Position numbers and translations under genes: made by a program. A stretch of DNA of 64,000 nt. Source: Comamonadaceae bacterium (GTDB lineage: Bacteria; Pseudomonadota; Gammaproteobacteria; Burkholderiales; Rhodocyclaceae). The stretch spans positions 27,338 through 91,337 of the forward strand of contig JANLJE010000012.1 in the NCBI GenBank assembly GCA_029255645.1. Reading direction: 5' to 3'. Of the stretch, positions 53,617 through 63,929 are shown piece by piece. The notes beneath the pieces are model-generated. The model was not told the origin of the DNA, made no database searches, and saw only the letters and a program-made list of their open reading frames with translations. How positions within the stretch are numbered: position 1 is the first letter of the stretch; each line of letters starts with the position of its first letter.

Positions 53617-56600
53617 TCAAGCCCCGTTCCCGTCCGGCGCTGGGGGGCGCCGCAGTATCTGCAGCGCCTCGTCGAAATCAAAAGACTCGATCGCGCGCCC
53701 CAGCGCCACCAGATCCAGCAGGGCCAGCCGCTGGGCAAATTCTCCTTCATGTGCGGCAAAAAACTGCAGCGCTTCCAGGTCATCCGTCATCAGCAGGCTT
53801 TCCAGTTTGTCGAACAGGGCCTGCAGTTGCTCGGGCGTCAGCTTGGGTGCGCTTGTTGCAGGGGCCGCGCCACTTTCTTCGGTACGGGAGGCCAGCGCCA
53901 GACGCAATTGGCTCACCAGGGCGGGAAGGTGTCGAGCCAGTTGCGAAACTTGCGACCGGGCATCGTCCAGGCTGGCCGCATCGCCCTGGCGCAGGCTGCG
54001 TTCCAGATTTGTCGTCAGGGCCTGGATGTCCTGCAGGCCAAGATTGCCGGCCACTCCCTTCAAGGCATGCACGGCCTGCAACGCCGCTCCGGTCTGGCCG
54101 GTGGCCAGGAGATTCTGGATCCGTTCGCCATCCTGGGCGTGGCTCTCCAGGAACATGCCCAGCAAGCGACGGTACTTGGGCAGTTTGCCGCCGACCAGAC
54201 GCAAGCCAGCAGCCAGGTCGAGCCCCGGCACGCCGGCCAGCGGCTGCAGCAGGGCGTCCTCGCCGGGCGTGGCGGGTGTGCCGGCACCGGCCATGCCCGG
54301 CGGCTCCGCCGGTGCTGCCGGGCGTGGCAGCCAGTGCAGCAGCACCGTAAACAGCTGCTCAGGGTCCACCGGTTTTGCAATATGGTCGTTCATCCCGGCC
54401 GCCAGGCAGGCGGCACGATCTTCCTCGAAGGCATTGGCGGTCATGGCCAGAATCGGGACGGCCGTGCGATCCGGCAGATGCCGGATTGCCCGGGTCGCTT
54501 CCAGGCCATCCATGTGCGGCATCTGCACATCCATCAGGATCAGGTCATAGGGATGGGCGGCGGCCTTGTCCAGCGCCTCGCGACCGTCATTGGCCACGTC
54601 CACCTCGAGCCCCACCTCCTTTAGCAGCGCCAGCGCCACCTCCTGATTGATCGGATTGTCTTCTGCCAGCAGCAAGCGCCGGCCGCGCAGGGGGGCAGGA
54701 TCGAGTTCGGGCGCCTGAGGGCGGGGGGCAATCCGATGCACCCCCTCGCCTGGCTTGTCCGCACAGACATCGACGAGGGTGTCGTGCAGCATGGAAGGGG
54801 TCACCGGCTTGTTGAGCTGGCGGATGATGCCCGCTTCCTGCAGCAATCCGGGCGCCCAGTTGCGGCTGTTGCCGGTGACCAGGATGATCCTGGGCGGCGG
54901 TTCCTGGCCCAGCATCCTGATGCGACGGCTGGTTTCGATGCCGTCCATACCGGGCATGGCCCAGTCCATCAGGATCAGATCAAAGGGCTTGCCCTCCGCC
55001 ATTGCCGCTTTAACGCTGGCCAGGGCGGCTTCGCCCGAGTCGACGCTCCGGGCCTGCACGGCAAAGCTCTGCAGCATGTCCGTCAGCGCCTCCCGGGCAT
55101 CCGCGACATCATCGACCACCAGGGCCCGCATGTTTTTGGGCAAGGCCTGGAGCTGCCGATGCACTTCGCCCGGATTGGCTGCCATCGGCAACTCCAGTTC
55201 GCACCAGAAGGTGCTGCCCTGCCCAAGGTGGCTCTCAACCCCGACCTGCCCCCCCATCAATTCCACCAGACGTTTGCTGATGGCCAGGCCCAGGCCGGTA
55301 CCGCCAAACTTGCGCGTCGTCGAGACATCTGCCTGTTCAAAGGGTTGAAACAGCCGCTCCCGCTGCTCCTCACTGAGGCCAATGCCGGTATCGCTGACCT
55401 CGAAGCGCAGCCGGACCCCTGTCGCCGTTTCTTCGAGGCGGCGGGCGCGGAAGATGATGCTGCCGGTTTCGGTGAATTTGACCGCATTACTGGCGAAATT
55501 GAGGAGTACCTGCTCCAGGCGCATGCGGTCTCCGTGCAGCATCAGGGGAATGTCCGGGTCAATGCGATTGACGACTTCCAGCCCCTTGTCGCAGGCCTTG
55601 TCGGCGATCATGTCATTGAGATTGCGGAATACCTCGTCCAGCTCGAAATCCCTGGCCTCGATGTTGAATTTGCCGGCTTCGATCTTGGAGAAGTCGAGAA
55701 TGTCGTTGATGATGCCCAGCAAGTGCTGCGCCGCCTGGGCAATCTTGTCGAGCTGCTCCAGCTGGTGCGCATCAGTGGTGTTGCGCCGGAGCAGATGGGT
55801 GAGGCCGATGATGGCATTCATCGGGGTGCGGATTTCATGGCTCATGTTGGCCAGGAAGGAACTCTTGAAGCGGTTGGCCGCCTCGGCCGACTGCTTGGCC
55901 TGCTCCAGTTCGCGGGTACGGGATGCCACCAGGCCTTCGAGGTGCATCTGGATTTCGAGCAAATCCCGGGTGCGCTGATCAAAGCGCACGGCCAGGTCTT
56001 CCAGTTCGTCGCCGGTGCCCAGCGGCGCGCAATGCGTTTCCGGGTTGCCATCGGCCTGGGCCACCCGTTGCTGCAGCAGCAGGATCGGCCGGGAAATGGA
56101 AAGGCCGAGACGATAGGCAATGAAAATGGCCGCCAGGGTCAGCGCCATGCCCAGTACGCTCACATCCCGGACAGCGTTGAAGGCGGGCTGGAGATAATGT
56201 TGACGCGGCGCCATCACCTCGATCTGCAAATCGAGGTCGGAAAGAAAGCCTTGCCCTGGCTGGACCACGTTCTGACGCGCCCGCACCAGATCCGTGCCGA
56301 CCCCTTCCGGATGATGCTCGTAGAGCACCCGCTCCCCGGACAGCAGGCGGTAGCTGAACAAGGGGTCGATGCGCAGCACCCGGTGCGCCACCTCGCCCAG
56401 ATTGAACGCCACCACCAGTACGCCCTGGGTGGTGCTGTAGTAATTGACCGGCACGAATACGACCCATTGCCCCCGTTCCGGGTCCACCAGATAGTTGCTG
56501 GCGCCATTGGCAAGGACACTGCGCAGCACGGGAGAATCCGCGTAAGTCGGCAGGGATTCGAGGCTCGAATAAACGGGTTTGCCGTCGTAGCCGAGCAAGG

Positions 56601-56943
56601 CCACCGCGTGCACATCGCGGCCTTCGCGGAAATTCTTCACCAGTTTAGGCAGATAGGTCTGGCGGCCCTGGGCGTCGTTGAGGCCATTGATCACCAGCGG
56701 GTTCTTCACCAGCACGGTAGCGCTTTCGAGCAGGTAATCGAGGCGCTGCATGAGCAGCACCCCGTTCTGCTGGGCGCGGGCTTCCAGTTCGTGATGGAGG
56801 TTGCGGGTGATGATGCTGTACAACTGGAGCGCCACGATCATCGCAACCGTGATCATGGCCAGGGCCACGAACAGCCCGAAGGTCCAGGTGATGCGGCGCT
56901 CCAGGCGGCGCGTGAAATAATCTGGAAAGTGCAGGCTCATCAT
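53617..56943 (-). CDS. Hybrid sensor histidine kinase with two receivers and HPt
   Basis: A 1108-residue inner-membrane kinase. Order: helix (20-42), periplasmic sensor (about 45-260, Cache-like), helix (263-281), HAMP-like segment (282-335), coiled coil, dimerisation domain with His369 ([10 protein letters not shown]), ATPase domain (about 470-585; [15 protein letters not shown]), receiver 1 with Asp660, receiver 2 with Asp805, and HPt with His959 ([11 protein letters not shown]). A full His-Asp-His relay is present, so phosphate can leave to an unlinked response regulator. Its start overlaps the stop of the dual solute-binding protein by 4 nt, so that protein is the likely partner. Confidence 0.93.
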   Translation of the reverse strand: MMSLHFPDYFTRRLERRITWTFGLFVALAMITVAMIVALQLYSIITRNLHHELEARAQQNGVLLMQRLDYLLESATVLVKNPLVINGLNDAQGRQTYLPKLVKNFREGRDVHAVALLGYDGKPVYSSLESLPTYADSPVLRSVLANGASNYLVDPERGQWVVFVPVNYYSTTQGVLVVAFNLGEVAHRVLRIDPLFSYRLLSGERVLYEHHPEGVGTDLVRARQNVVQPGQGFLSDLDLQIEVMAPRQHYLQPAFNAVRDVSVLGMALTLAAIFIAYRLGLSISRPILLLQQRVAQADGNPETHCAPLGTGDELEDLAVRFDQRTRDLLEIQMHLEGLVASRTRELEQAKQSAEAANRFKSSFLANMSHEIRTPMNAIIGLTHLLRRNTTDAHQLEQLDKIAQAAQHLLGIINDILDFSKIEAGKFNIEARDFELDEVFRNLNDMIADKACDKGLEVVNRIDPDIPLMLHGDRMRLEQVLLNFASNAVKFTETGSIIFRARRLEETATGVRLRFEVSDTGIGLSEEQRERLFQPFEQADVSTTRKFGGTGLGLAISKRLVELMGGQVGVESHLGQGSTFWCELELPMAANPGEVHRQLQALPKNMRALVVDDVADAREALTDMLQSFAVQARSVDSGEAALASVKAAMAEGKPFDLILMDWAMPGMDGIETSRRIRMLGQEPPPRIILVTGNSRNWAPGLLQEAGIIRQLNKPVTPSMLHDTLVDVCADKPGEGVHRIAPRPQAPELDPAPLRGRRLLLAEDNPINQEVALALLKEVGLEVDVANDGREALDKAAAHPYDLILMDVQMPHMDGLEATRAIRHLPDRTAVPILAMTANAFEEDRAACLAAGMNDHIAKPVDPEQLFTVLLHWLPRPAAPAEPPGMAGAGTPATPGEDALLQPLAGVPGLDLAAGLRLVGGKLPKYRRLLGMFLESHAQDGERIQNLLATGQTGAALQAVHALKGVAGNLGLQDIQALTTNLERSLRQGDAASLDDARSQVSQLARHLPALVSQLRLALASRTEESGAAPATSAPKLTPEQLQALFDKLESLLMTDDLEALQFFAAHEGEFAQRLALLDLVALGRAIESFDFDEALQILRRPPAPDGNGA

Positions 56944-59099
56944 TGCACCGCGACGATATTTCCCGCTGCGTCATACCGGGCGAGGCGCAGGAAACGCCGG
57001 TCCAGGGCATCGTGATCGTCAGGGGAGAAGGGGCGTTTGTAATCCTGCATCACGCCGGCATGGTGGGGGATCTGTTCGAGTTCGCGCCGGATGGCTTCCC
57101 GGTCCTGCGACCTGGCCTGCGTCACCGCCCGGGCCAGCAGATGCACCAGATCGTAAGCATGGACGGAACCCATCAGGGCCGGCACTGGCGCCTCCTGACC
57201 GTAACGTTTCCGGTAACGCTCGAGGAAGGCGTTCAGGGCCGGCCGGCGATGCGCATCGTCGACCACCACGGTCTGCACGAAGCGCAAATCGACGCGCTGC
57301 AGATCGTGCTGGGCGGCGGCAAAGAAATTGCCGCCGGTCATCCCCCAGTGGGAAAAAACCGGTACCGGTTCGTCCTGCTGGGCGACGGCCTTCACCGCCG
57401 CCTGGGTTTCATGGGCTTGGAGCACCAGCACCAGGCTGCGGACCCCGCGCTGTAGCAAGGCTTCGGTCTGGAGGCCGATGTCGGGGTCGCCCGGATTGAC
57501 CCATTGAATGTTCACCCGCCCCGCGGGCAGTCTGGCGAGCATGGCGGCGATCGCCTGGGCGTTGCTGCGGCCCCAGGCCGAACGCTCCAGCAGCATGCCG
57601 ACCGTACCGCCCTGGCCCAGGGCGTGCCCGAGCAGAACAGGCGCCACATCCTGATCGTCGAGCGAAGCCCGGAACAGGTAGCTGGGCGAATGCCCATGCT
57701 GCATGACGTCGTGGTTGGCCGCCCAGGGCACGAGATAAGGCAGCTGCAGGCGGTGAATATCTTCCATTTCAGCGAGGATGACCGCCGAATGCTGCCCTCC
57801 CATCACCGCCAGCATCCGGGGCAGGCGGGCGAACCATGCCAGGTTCTGCCGCCCCACGGAAGGATTGCCGCCGTGATCCCGGGCAAGAATTTGCAAGGGG
57901 CGTCCGAGCAGGCCGCCCTTCTGGTTGATTTCTTCTTGCGCCAGCTGCATGCCCCGGTAAATCGCCCCGCCGGCCAGGACGCCATTGTTCGACAGGTCGG
58001 CATCCAGACCGATGATCAAGGGTTCCTTGCCTGCCGCCGGCATCTGCCGCAGGTAGCGCAACTCCCCGGTCTTGCCGAGCAGGTCATAACCCACTTCAAA
58101 GCCGAAATGATCGGCCAGCGGCGCCATGACGGCGCTGAAACGCTGGCGTTGCCCGGGCGTCAGGGTATGGATCTCGACCCCGGCCGCGCGGATCGTCTCG
58201 ATCAGGCCCGCTTCCAGGCGCGCGGTTTCTTCGCGCTCCCACTGCGTCAGTTCCCGGGCGGTATCCTGAATCACCTCGCGCAACCCGGGCGACAGGGTTT
58301 CAAACACCGGCTTGCTGGCCGCAAACACATAGCCCAGGTAGGCATGATGGGAAAGCGTCAGATGCTTTTGCACCTCATGAATGCCCATCGCCACGATCGC
58401 CACCAGCGGATTTTCCTGCCCATCTACCGCCTGCTCGGCCAATGCCTGGCGCACCCTGTGGAAGTCGATCGGGATGGGCTGGGCGCCCAGGGCCGCAAAC
58501 TGCTCGGCAATCAGCCGGCTCTTCATGGTGCGGATGCGCAGTCCGGCAAAATCCTCGGGAGAGTGAATGGGGCGGTTGGCGGTGAACTGCTTGAAACCGT
58601 TTTCCCAGAAGGTCAGTCCCACCAGGCCTAGCTGATGCAGTTTGGCGAGCAGCATCTGGCCCGGCTCGCCATCGAGCATGGCGTACAACTCCTCGCGGCT
58701 GGAAAAATAAAAGGGCAGGTCGGCATACTGCATCGCAGGAATGGCAGAACTGAGCTTGGCCGAGGGAATCAGCAAAAAGTCCAGTTGCCCGTTGCGCGCC
58801 ATTTCCAGCATCTGATCGTCGTTGCCTAGTTGCTGATCGGGAAAGACCTGGACCTGCAGCCGTCCCTTGCTACGTTCTCCCACCTGTTCGGCAAAACGCA
58901 GGGCCGCTTTGTGCAGGGCACTGCCGGCCGCGATATTGAGTCCCAGGCGCAGGGTGCGCGGCGGGCCTGGCCGAGCCGCCTCGGCCGGGAGCGGGATATG
59001 GGCGGGGGCGCGCAGCCAGATCGCCCAAAACAGCAGCGCTCCGGCCAGCAGGGCGGTCAGGATCAATATCAGACGCGGGTTCGGGATCGGGATCTTCAT
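56940..59099 (-). CDS. Membrane-anchored fusion of DctP-type and LivK-type solute-binding domains
   Basis: A 719-residue protein with an uncleaved-looking N-terminal helix (about 10-30), then two complete periplasmic binding modules. Residues about 48-352 are TRAP DctP-like ([26 protein letters not shown] with the carboxylate-binding Arg; DGQENPL). Residues about 360-719 are a type I branched-chain amino-acid-like binding domain ([31 protein letters not shown]). No permease gene is near. It is translationally coupled to the hybrid kinase, so a receptor role is inferred. ATG 59099 is preferred over GTG 59108. Confidence 0.9.
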   Translation of the reverse strand: MKIPIPNPRLILILTALLAGALLFWAIWLRAPAHIPLPAEAARPGPPRTLRLGLNIAAGSALHKAALRFAEQVGERSKGRLQVQVFPDQQLGNDDQMLEMARNGQLDFLLIPSAKLSSAIPAMQYADLPFYFSSREELYAMLDGEPGQMLLAKLHQLGLVGLTFWENGFKQFTANRPIHSPEDFAGLRIRTMKSRLIAEQFAALGAQPIPIDFHRVRQALAEQAVDGQENPLVAIVAMGIHEVQKHLTLSHHAYLGYVFAASKPVFETLSPGLREVIQDTARELTQWEREETARLEAGLIETIRAAGVEIHTLTPGQRQRFSAVMAPLADHFGFEVGYDLLGKTGELRYLRQMPAAGKEPLIIGLDADLSNNGVLAGGAIYRGMQLAQEEINQKGGLLGRPLQILARDHGGNPSVGRQNLAWFARLPRMLAVMGGQHSAVILAEMEDIHRLQLPYLVPWAANHDVMQHGHSPSYLFRASLDDQDVAPVLLGHALGQGGTVGMLLERSAWGRSNAQAIAAMLARLPAGRVNIQWVNPGDPDIGLQTEALLQRGVRSLVLVLQAHETQAAVKAVAQQDEPVPVFSHWGMTGGNFFAAAQHDLQRVDLRFVQTVVVDDAHRRPALNAFLERYRKRYGQEAPVPALMGSVHAYDLVHLLARAVTQARSQDREAIRRELEQIPHHAGVMQDYKRPFSPDDHDALDRRFLRLARYDAAGNIVAVQ

Positions 59100-59214
59100 G
59101 GACGCCACTCGAATGGATCAAGCCAACGATCAGGCCAATAACAAGGAAGCGGGCCCGCCATTGTAATGCCGGATCGGGCCGGCCACCGGGAGTTCTCCCG
59201 CACCGGCCCGCGAC

Positions 59215-60696
59215 TCAAGCCCGTCCTGCGGCGCCGCCACGGGGCAGGGCCGCCGCCAGCCGCTCCCAGTCCAGGGCCGCTTCCACCGCATCGGCCAGGC
59301 GGGTGAGGTCCGCCTCGCGCCGGGCGGCGAAATCCACGGGCGCCGCATCCGCCGCCCCGGCCCAGGCCAGCAGGGCCGTGAGCGCCGCCGGGTGATCAAA
59401 GAGGCCGTGGCAGTAGCTGCCCAGCACCTGGCCGTCGCCGGAGCGGGCCCCCTCGCGGCGATCCGGGTCGAGTAGCAGTAGCGGGCTTTCCAGAGCCGGC
59501 CCGTGGGTGACGCCCAGATGAATTTCATAGCCGCTCATCGCCGGGCGGCCTTCCAGGAGGAGGTGGCCCTGCACATTCTGCAACTGCTTTTCCGGCGCCA
59601 GGGTGGTTTCGCAATCCAGCCAGCCCAGGCCGGGCGAGCTGCCCGGCGGCCCTTCCAGCCCGTGCGGATCATCAATGGCCCGGCCCAGCATCTGGTAGCC
59701 GCCGCATAGGCCGATCACCTTGCCGCCGTAGCGTAGATGCCGTGCAAGATAAGGCGCCCAGCCCTGCTGGCGCAGCCAGTCGAGGTCGGCCCGCACCGCC
59801 TTGGAGCCGGGCAGCACCACGAGATCGGCCGGGGGCGGTGGCTGACCCGGGCCGATCCACTGGAAATCCACCTCGGGGTGCAGGCGCAGGGGATCGAGGT
59901 CGTTGTGGTTGGCCGTGCGCGGGTAGGCCGGGGCGATCACCCTGAGACGGGCCGCGGATTTATCCGCCTGGCCCGTGGCGATGGCATCTTCTGCATCCAG
60001 AAAGAGGCCGTGCAGGTAGGGCAGCACCCCCAGCACCGGCTTGCCGGTGCGCCGTTCCAGCCAGTCCAGGCCGGGGGCAAGAAGGGCCCTGTCGCCCCGA
60101 AAGCGGTTGATGACGAAACCCACGACCCGGTTCTGTTCGGATGCGGAGAGTAGCGCCAGCGTCCCCACCAGATGGGCGAACACGCCGCCCCGGTCGATGT
60201 CGGCGATCAGGATCACCGGGCAATCCACCGCCTCGGCAAACCCCATGTTGGCGATGTCCCTGGCGCGCAGGTTGATTTCCGCCGGGCTGCCGGCGCCTTC
60301 CACCAGCACGGTTTCGTAGCGCTCGCTCAGGCGGCGCCAGGAGGCGAGCACCGCCGCCATCGCCCGAGGCTTGTAGGCGTGGTAGGCCTTGGCATCCAGA
60401 TCGGCGACCACCCGGCCGTGCAGGATCACCTGGGCCTCCTTGTCGGTGCTGGGCTTCAGGAGCACCGGATTGAAATCGGTATGGGGCAAGAGCCCCGCCG
60501 CCTGGGCCTGCAGCGCCTGGGCCCGGCCAATTTCACCCCCGTCTGCGGTGACGGCGGAATTCAAGGCCATGTTCTGCGGCTTGAAGGGCGCCACCCGCAC
60601 GCCGCGGCGTTTGAGGATGCGGCACAGGGCCGCCACCAGGGTGGATTTGCCGGCATCCGAAGTACAGCCCTGGATCATCAGGGAGGGAAAAGTCAT
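59215..60696 (-). CDS. cobQ: Cobyric acid synthase
   Basis: Amidates adenosylcobyrinic a,c-diamide at four positions using glutamine and ATP. A 493-residue protein: N-terminal P-loop [38 protein letters not shown], and C-terminal class I glutamine amidotransferase with the nucleophile in [10 protein letters not shown] and the His in YCHGLFDH. The start at 60696 gives the family N-terminus; the much longer frame to 61326 is antisense to cbiB. Divergent from cbiB, with 99 bp between the starts. Confidence 0.95.
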   Translation of the reverse strand: MTFPSLMIQGCTSDAGKSTLVAALCRILKRRGVRVAPFKPQNMALNSAVTADGGEIGRAQALQAQAAGLLPHTDFNPVLLKPSTDKEAQVILHGRVVADLDAKAYHAYKPRAMAAVLASWRRLSERYETVLVEGAGSPAEINLRARDIANMGFAEAVDCPVILIADIDRGGVFAHLVGTLALLSASEQNRVVGFVINRFRGDRALLAPGLDWLERRTGKPVLGVLPYLHGLFLDAEDAIATGQADKSAARLRVIAPAYPRTANHNDLDPLRLHPEVDFQWIGPGQPPPPADLVVLPGSKAVRADLDWLRQQGWAPYLARHLRYGGKVIGLCGGYQMLGRAIDDPHGLEGPPGSSPGLGWLDCETTLAPEKQLQNVQGHLLLEGRPAMSGYEIHLGVTHGPALESPLLLLDPDRREGARSGDGQVLGSYCHGLFDHPAALTALLAWAGAADAAPVDFAARREADLTRLADAVEAALDWERLAAALPRGGAAGRA

Positions 60697-60795
60697 TCGT
60701 TTTCTGCCGCAAAAAACCCCGGCCAACCCAGGGCTTTGGTTATAAAATCGCGCCTCTTTGCAACACGGTGCCCCAACCTTGCGCCGGATTATCCC

Positions 60796-61737
60796 ATGGA
60801 CTTGCTGGCTGAGCTGTTTGCTGCACATCCCTCCTTGCATCTGCCCCTGGCCGCGCTGGCCGCGGTGCTGCTCGACCAGATCCTGGGCGAACCCCGCCGC
60901 TTTCATCCCCTCACGGGGTTCGGCCGGCTCGTCGCCTGGCTCGAAGCGGCCCTGAACCGTGCCGGCGGCCGCGGCCATGGCCTCCTGGCCTGGTGCCTGG
61001 CCGTCCTGCCGCTGCTGGGCCTGGCCTTCTGGCTGCGGCAGCGGCCCGGCTGGGGCTGGTATCTGGATGTGCTCCTCGGTTATTTCTCCCTGGGCGCGAA
61101 GAGCCTCGCCCAGCACGGCGAGGCCGTGCGCCGGCCCTTGGCCGCCCAGAACCTGCCCGAGGCCCGCCGCCGCGTGAGTTGGCTGGTCTCGCGCGACACC
61201 GGCCAGCTTTGCGCCACGGGCGTCGCCCGGGCCGGGGTCGAGTCGGTGCTCGAAAACGGGAACGACGCAGTGTTCGGCACCCTGTTCTGGTTTGCCATCC
61301 TGGGCGGCCCCGGCGCCTTGCTGCACCGCCTGGCAAACACCCTGGATGCGATGTGGGGCTACAAGAACGAGCGTTTCCTCGAATTCGGCTGGGCCGCCGC
61401 CCGCATCGATGACCTGCTCAACTGGATTCCGGCCCGGCTCACCGCCCTCACCTACGCCCTGCTCGGCTCCCCCCGCGAGGCCCTCGCCTGCTGGAAAAGC
61501 CAGGCCCCGGCCTGGGCCAGCCCCAATGCTGGCCCGGTGATGGCCGCCGGGGCCGGCAGCCTGGGCGTGCGCCTGGGCGGCAGCGCCCGCTATGCCGGCA
61601 CCGAAGAACAGCGCCCGGCCCTGGGCTGCGGCGAGCTACCGGATCACCACCACCTCGGCGCGGCCATCCGGCTGGTGCAGCGCGGCCTGGGGCTGTGGCT
61701 CGGCCTGTTCTTCATCATCGGCCTGCTGCATGCTTGA
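60796..61737 (+). CDS. cbiB: Adenosylcobinamide-phosphate synthase CbiB
   Basis: Joins aminopropanol phosphate to adenosylcobyric acid. A 313-residue inner-membrane protein; [19 protein letters not shown] at the N-terminus, [23 protein letters not shown], and [26 protein letters not shown] are CbiB signatures. The start at 60796 is the first ATG with this N-terminus. Its end overlaps the start of the downstream decarboxylase gene by 8 nt. Confidence 0.94.
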   Translation: MDLLAELFAAHPSLHLPLAALAAVLLDQILGEPRRFHPLTGFGRLVAWLEAALNRAGGRGHGLLAWCLAVLPLLGLAFWLRQRPGWGWYLDVLLGYFSLGAKSLAQHGEAVRRPLAAQNLPEARRRVSWLVSRDTGQLCATGVARAGVESVLENGNDAVFGTLFWFAILGGPGALLHRLANTLDAMWGYKNERFLEFGWAAARIDDLLNWIPARLTALTYALLGSPREALACWKSQAPAWASPNAGPVMAAGAGSLGVRLGGSARYAGTEEQRPALGCGELPDHHHLGAAIRLVQRGLGLWLGLFFIIGLLHA

Positions 61738-62761
61738 ACACGGCGGCAGATTGCGGCAGGCGGCGCGCGCGAGCGGGATTCCCCTGGCCGACTGGGTGGA
61801 CCTCTCCACCGGCATCAATCCCCTCGGCTGGCCCGTGCCGCCCCTGCCCCCGGAAGTCTGGCAGCGCTTGCCCGAGGCCGAGGACGACCTGAAAGCCGCT
61901 GCCAGCGCCTATTACGGCAACCCGCGGCTTCTCCCCCTGCCCGGCTCCCAGGCCGCGATCCAGGCCCTGCCCCTGCTTTTTCCGCGGGCCAGCATCGCCT
62001 GCCTCAGCCCCCTCTACGCCGAACATCCGGCCGCCTGGCAGGGGGCCGGCCACCGGCTGCGGCAACTGCCCGCCGGCCATCTCGAACGCGCCCTCGCCGC
62101 CGCCACGCCGCACCTTTTGCTCTGTAACCCCAACAATCCCACCGCCCATCGCCTGGAGCGGGAAGAAGTGCTGGCCGCCGCCGCCCAACTGCGCCGCCGC
62201 GGCGGCTGGCTGTTTGTCGACGAGGCCTTCATGGACGCCAGCCCGGAACAGTCGGTGGCCGATCAGGCCGGTAGCGAGGCTTATCCGAATCTGGTGGTGC
62301 TGCGCTCCCTGGGCAAATTTTTCGGCCTGGCCGGGGCGCGCGTCGGCTTTCTCCTCGGCGCGGAGGAACTGCTGCAGGCCCTGGCGGAAAAGCTCGGGCC
62401 CTGGCCCGTCAGCCATCCGGCCCGCTGGGTCGCAAGCCGCGCCCTGGCGGACCGGGACTGGCAGGCCGGCGCCCGGCAGCAACTGGCCGCCGCCAGCGCC
62501 CGCCTAAAAGCCCTGCTCGCCCCCTTGGCCGAGGCCGCCCCGCCGGCCGCCTGCCCCCTCTTCGTCAGCCTCGCCCTGGCCCACCCCCAGCCCCTGTTCG
62601 ACTTCCTGAAGGCGCGCGGCATCCTGGTGCGGTGCTTTGCCGAGGCCGGCCTGCTGCGCTTTGGCCTGCCGGGCAGCGAGACCGAGTGGGAAAGGCTCGC
62701 CGCGGCCCGGGATACCTGGAAGCAGCGAGGCAACCCCACGAGCCGTGCTGCGGCGCCGTGA
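61730..62761 (+). CDS. cobD: Threonine-phosphate decarboxylase (CobD/CobC type)
   Basis: PLP enzyme making (R)-1-amino-2-propanol phosphate, the linker CbiB uses. A 343-residue class I/II aminotransferase-fold protein; EHGGRL start, DLSTGINPLGWP, CNPNNPTAHRL, VDEAFMDASPEQS, and PLP Lys near residue 196 in RSLGKFFGLAG. Coupled to cbiB by an 8-nt overlap. Naming differs between species (CobC in Pseudomonas denitrificans). Confidence 0.92.
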   Translation: MLEHGGRLRQAARASGIPLADWVDLSTGINPLGWPVPPLPPEVWQRLPEAEDDLKAAASAYYGNPRLLPLPGSQAAIQALPLLFPRASIACLSPLYAEHPAAWQGAGHRLRQLPAGHLERALAAATPHLLLCNPNNPTAHRLEREEVLAAAAQLRRRGGWLFVDEAFMDASPEQSVADQAGSEAYPNLVVLRSLGKFFGLAGARVGFLLGAEELLQALAEKLGPWPVSHPARWVASRALADRDWQAGARQQLAAASARLKALLAPLAEAAPPAACPLFVSLALAHPQPLFDFLKARGILVRCFAEAGLLRFGLPGSETEWERLAAARDTWKQRGNPTSRAAAP

Positions 62762-62793
62762 TCTCTCCCGGATGCGACTCTGAAGTGATCTCG

Positions 62794-63795
62794 ATGCGAC
62801 CCCTGAAGATCGCCCTGCCGGCGCGGCGGCTCGGTTTACTGCTGCCCATGCTGCTCGCCCTGGCCGCCAGCCTGCCGCTCCAGGCCGACCCCTTGGCCGC
62901 CCCGAACGCCACCCCGAACGTCACCCCGAACGTCACCCCGAACGTCACCCCGAACGTCACCCCGAACGTCACCCCGATCGCGCTCCGGGACGATACGGGC
63001 CGGGAAATCCGCCTCGCCGCCCCGGCCCGGCGCATCGTCAGCCTCGCCCCGCACGTCACGGAAAACCTCTACGCCGCCGGCGCCGGCCCGGCCCTGGTGG
63101 GCGCCGTGGATTACAGCGACTACCCCCCGGCCGCAAAGCGCTTACCCCGGGTGGGGGGCTACAACCGCCTCGACCTCGAAGCCATCCTGAAACTCGCGCC
63201 CGACCTGGTGATCGCCTGGGAGAGCGGCAATGCCCCGGCCCAGGTGGACAAGCTGCGCGCCCTCGGCGTCCCCGTCTTCGTCACCCAGCCCAACACCATG
63301 GACGACGTGGCCCGGCAACTAGAGCAGTTCGGCCGCCTGGCCGGCAGCGAAACAACGGCCCGGGCCGCGGCTGCCGCCTTGCGCCAGCGCCTCACCCGGC
63401 TCAAGGCCGACTACCAGCAGCGTCCCAAGGTGAAAGTCTTCTACCAGATCTGGAAGGAACCCCTGATGACCGTGGGCAGGCCCCAGATCATCAGCCGCGC
63501 CATCGACCTTTGCGGCGGCGAGAACATCTTTGGCCACCTCGACCAGATGGCCCCCACGGTGAGCCTGGAGGCGGTGCTGGCCGCCAACCCGGAAGCCATC
63601 GTCGCCACCGGCATGGGCGAGGCCCGGCCGGAATGGCTGGACGACTGGAAACGCTGGCCCCGGCTTTTGGCCGTGCAGCGCGGCAACCTGTTCCACATCG
63701 CCCCGGACATCATGCAGCGCCACACGCCGCGCCTCCTCGATGGCACCGAAGCCCTCTGCCGGGCCCTGGAAACCGCCCGAAAGCACCGCCCCTGA
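62794..63795 (+). CDS. btuF: Corrinoid-binding periplasmic protein BtuF
   Basis: A 333-residue class III solute-binding protein for vitamin B12 import. Signal peptide (about 1-30), then a Thr/Asn/Pro/Val repeat (residues 36-60), then two lobes joined by a helix: PARRIVSLAPHVTENLYAAGAG, VGGYNRLDLEAILKLAPDLVIAW, KVFYQIWKEPLMTVGRPQ. It sits with cobalamin synthesis genes, so corrinoid uptake is the likely role; BtuC and BtuD would be outside the window. The repeat acts as an extra spacer not found in usual BtuF. Confidence 0.9.
   Translation: MRPLKIALPARRLGLLLPMLLALAASLPLQADPLAAPNATPNVTPNVTPNVTPNVTPNVTPIALRDDTGREIRLAAPARRIVSLAPHVTENLYAAGAGPALVGAVDYSDYPPAAKRLPRVGGYNRLDLEAILKLAPDLVIAWESGNAPAQVDKLRALGVPVFVTQPNTMDDVARQLEQFGRLAGSETTARAAAAALRQRLTRLKADYQQRPKVKVFYQIWKEPLMTVGRPQIISRAIDLCGGENIFGHLDQMAPTVSLEAVLAANPEAIVATGMGEARPEWLDDWKRWPRLLAVQRGNLFHIAPDIMQRHTPRLLDGTEALCRALETARKHRP
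62901..62972 (+). repeat. 12-bp tandem repeat, six copies, in btuF
   Basis: CCCGAACGTCAC, first copy CCCGAACGCCAC, occurs six times without interruption. It encodes a run of Asn-Val-Thr-Pro units between the signal peptide and the mature binding domain. Confidence 0.95.
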
Positions 63796-63929
63796 AGGCG
63801 GATCGCCGGGCTTGCAGACTTGCAAAAGAAATTCCTGAGCGATCCGGGCGAAGGGGGCGGAGCCAGCCAGACGGTGCGGCTGGCAGCCCGGCCCAGTTCG
63901 TACCTGCCCGGCTTGCGCGGGGCTTGGCC

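Noticed and set aside
60697-60795. Cobalamin riboswitch between cobQ and cbiB
   Set aside because: The gap is only 99 bp, shorter than the aptamer, and no B12-box-like sequence was seen.
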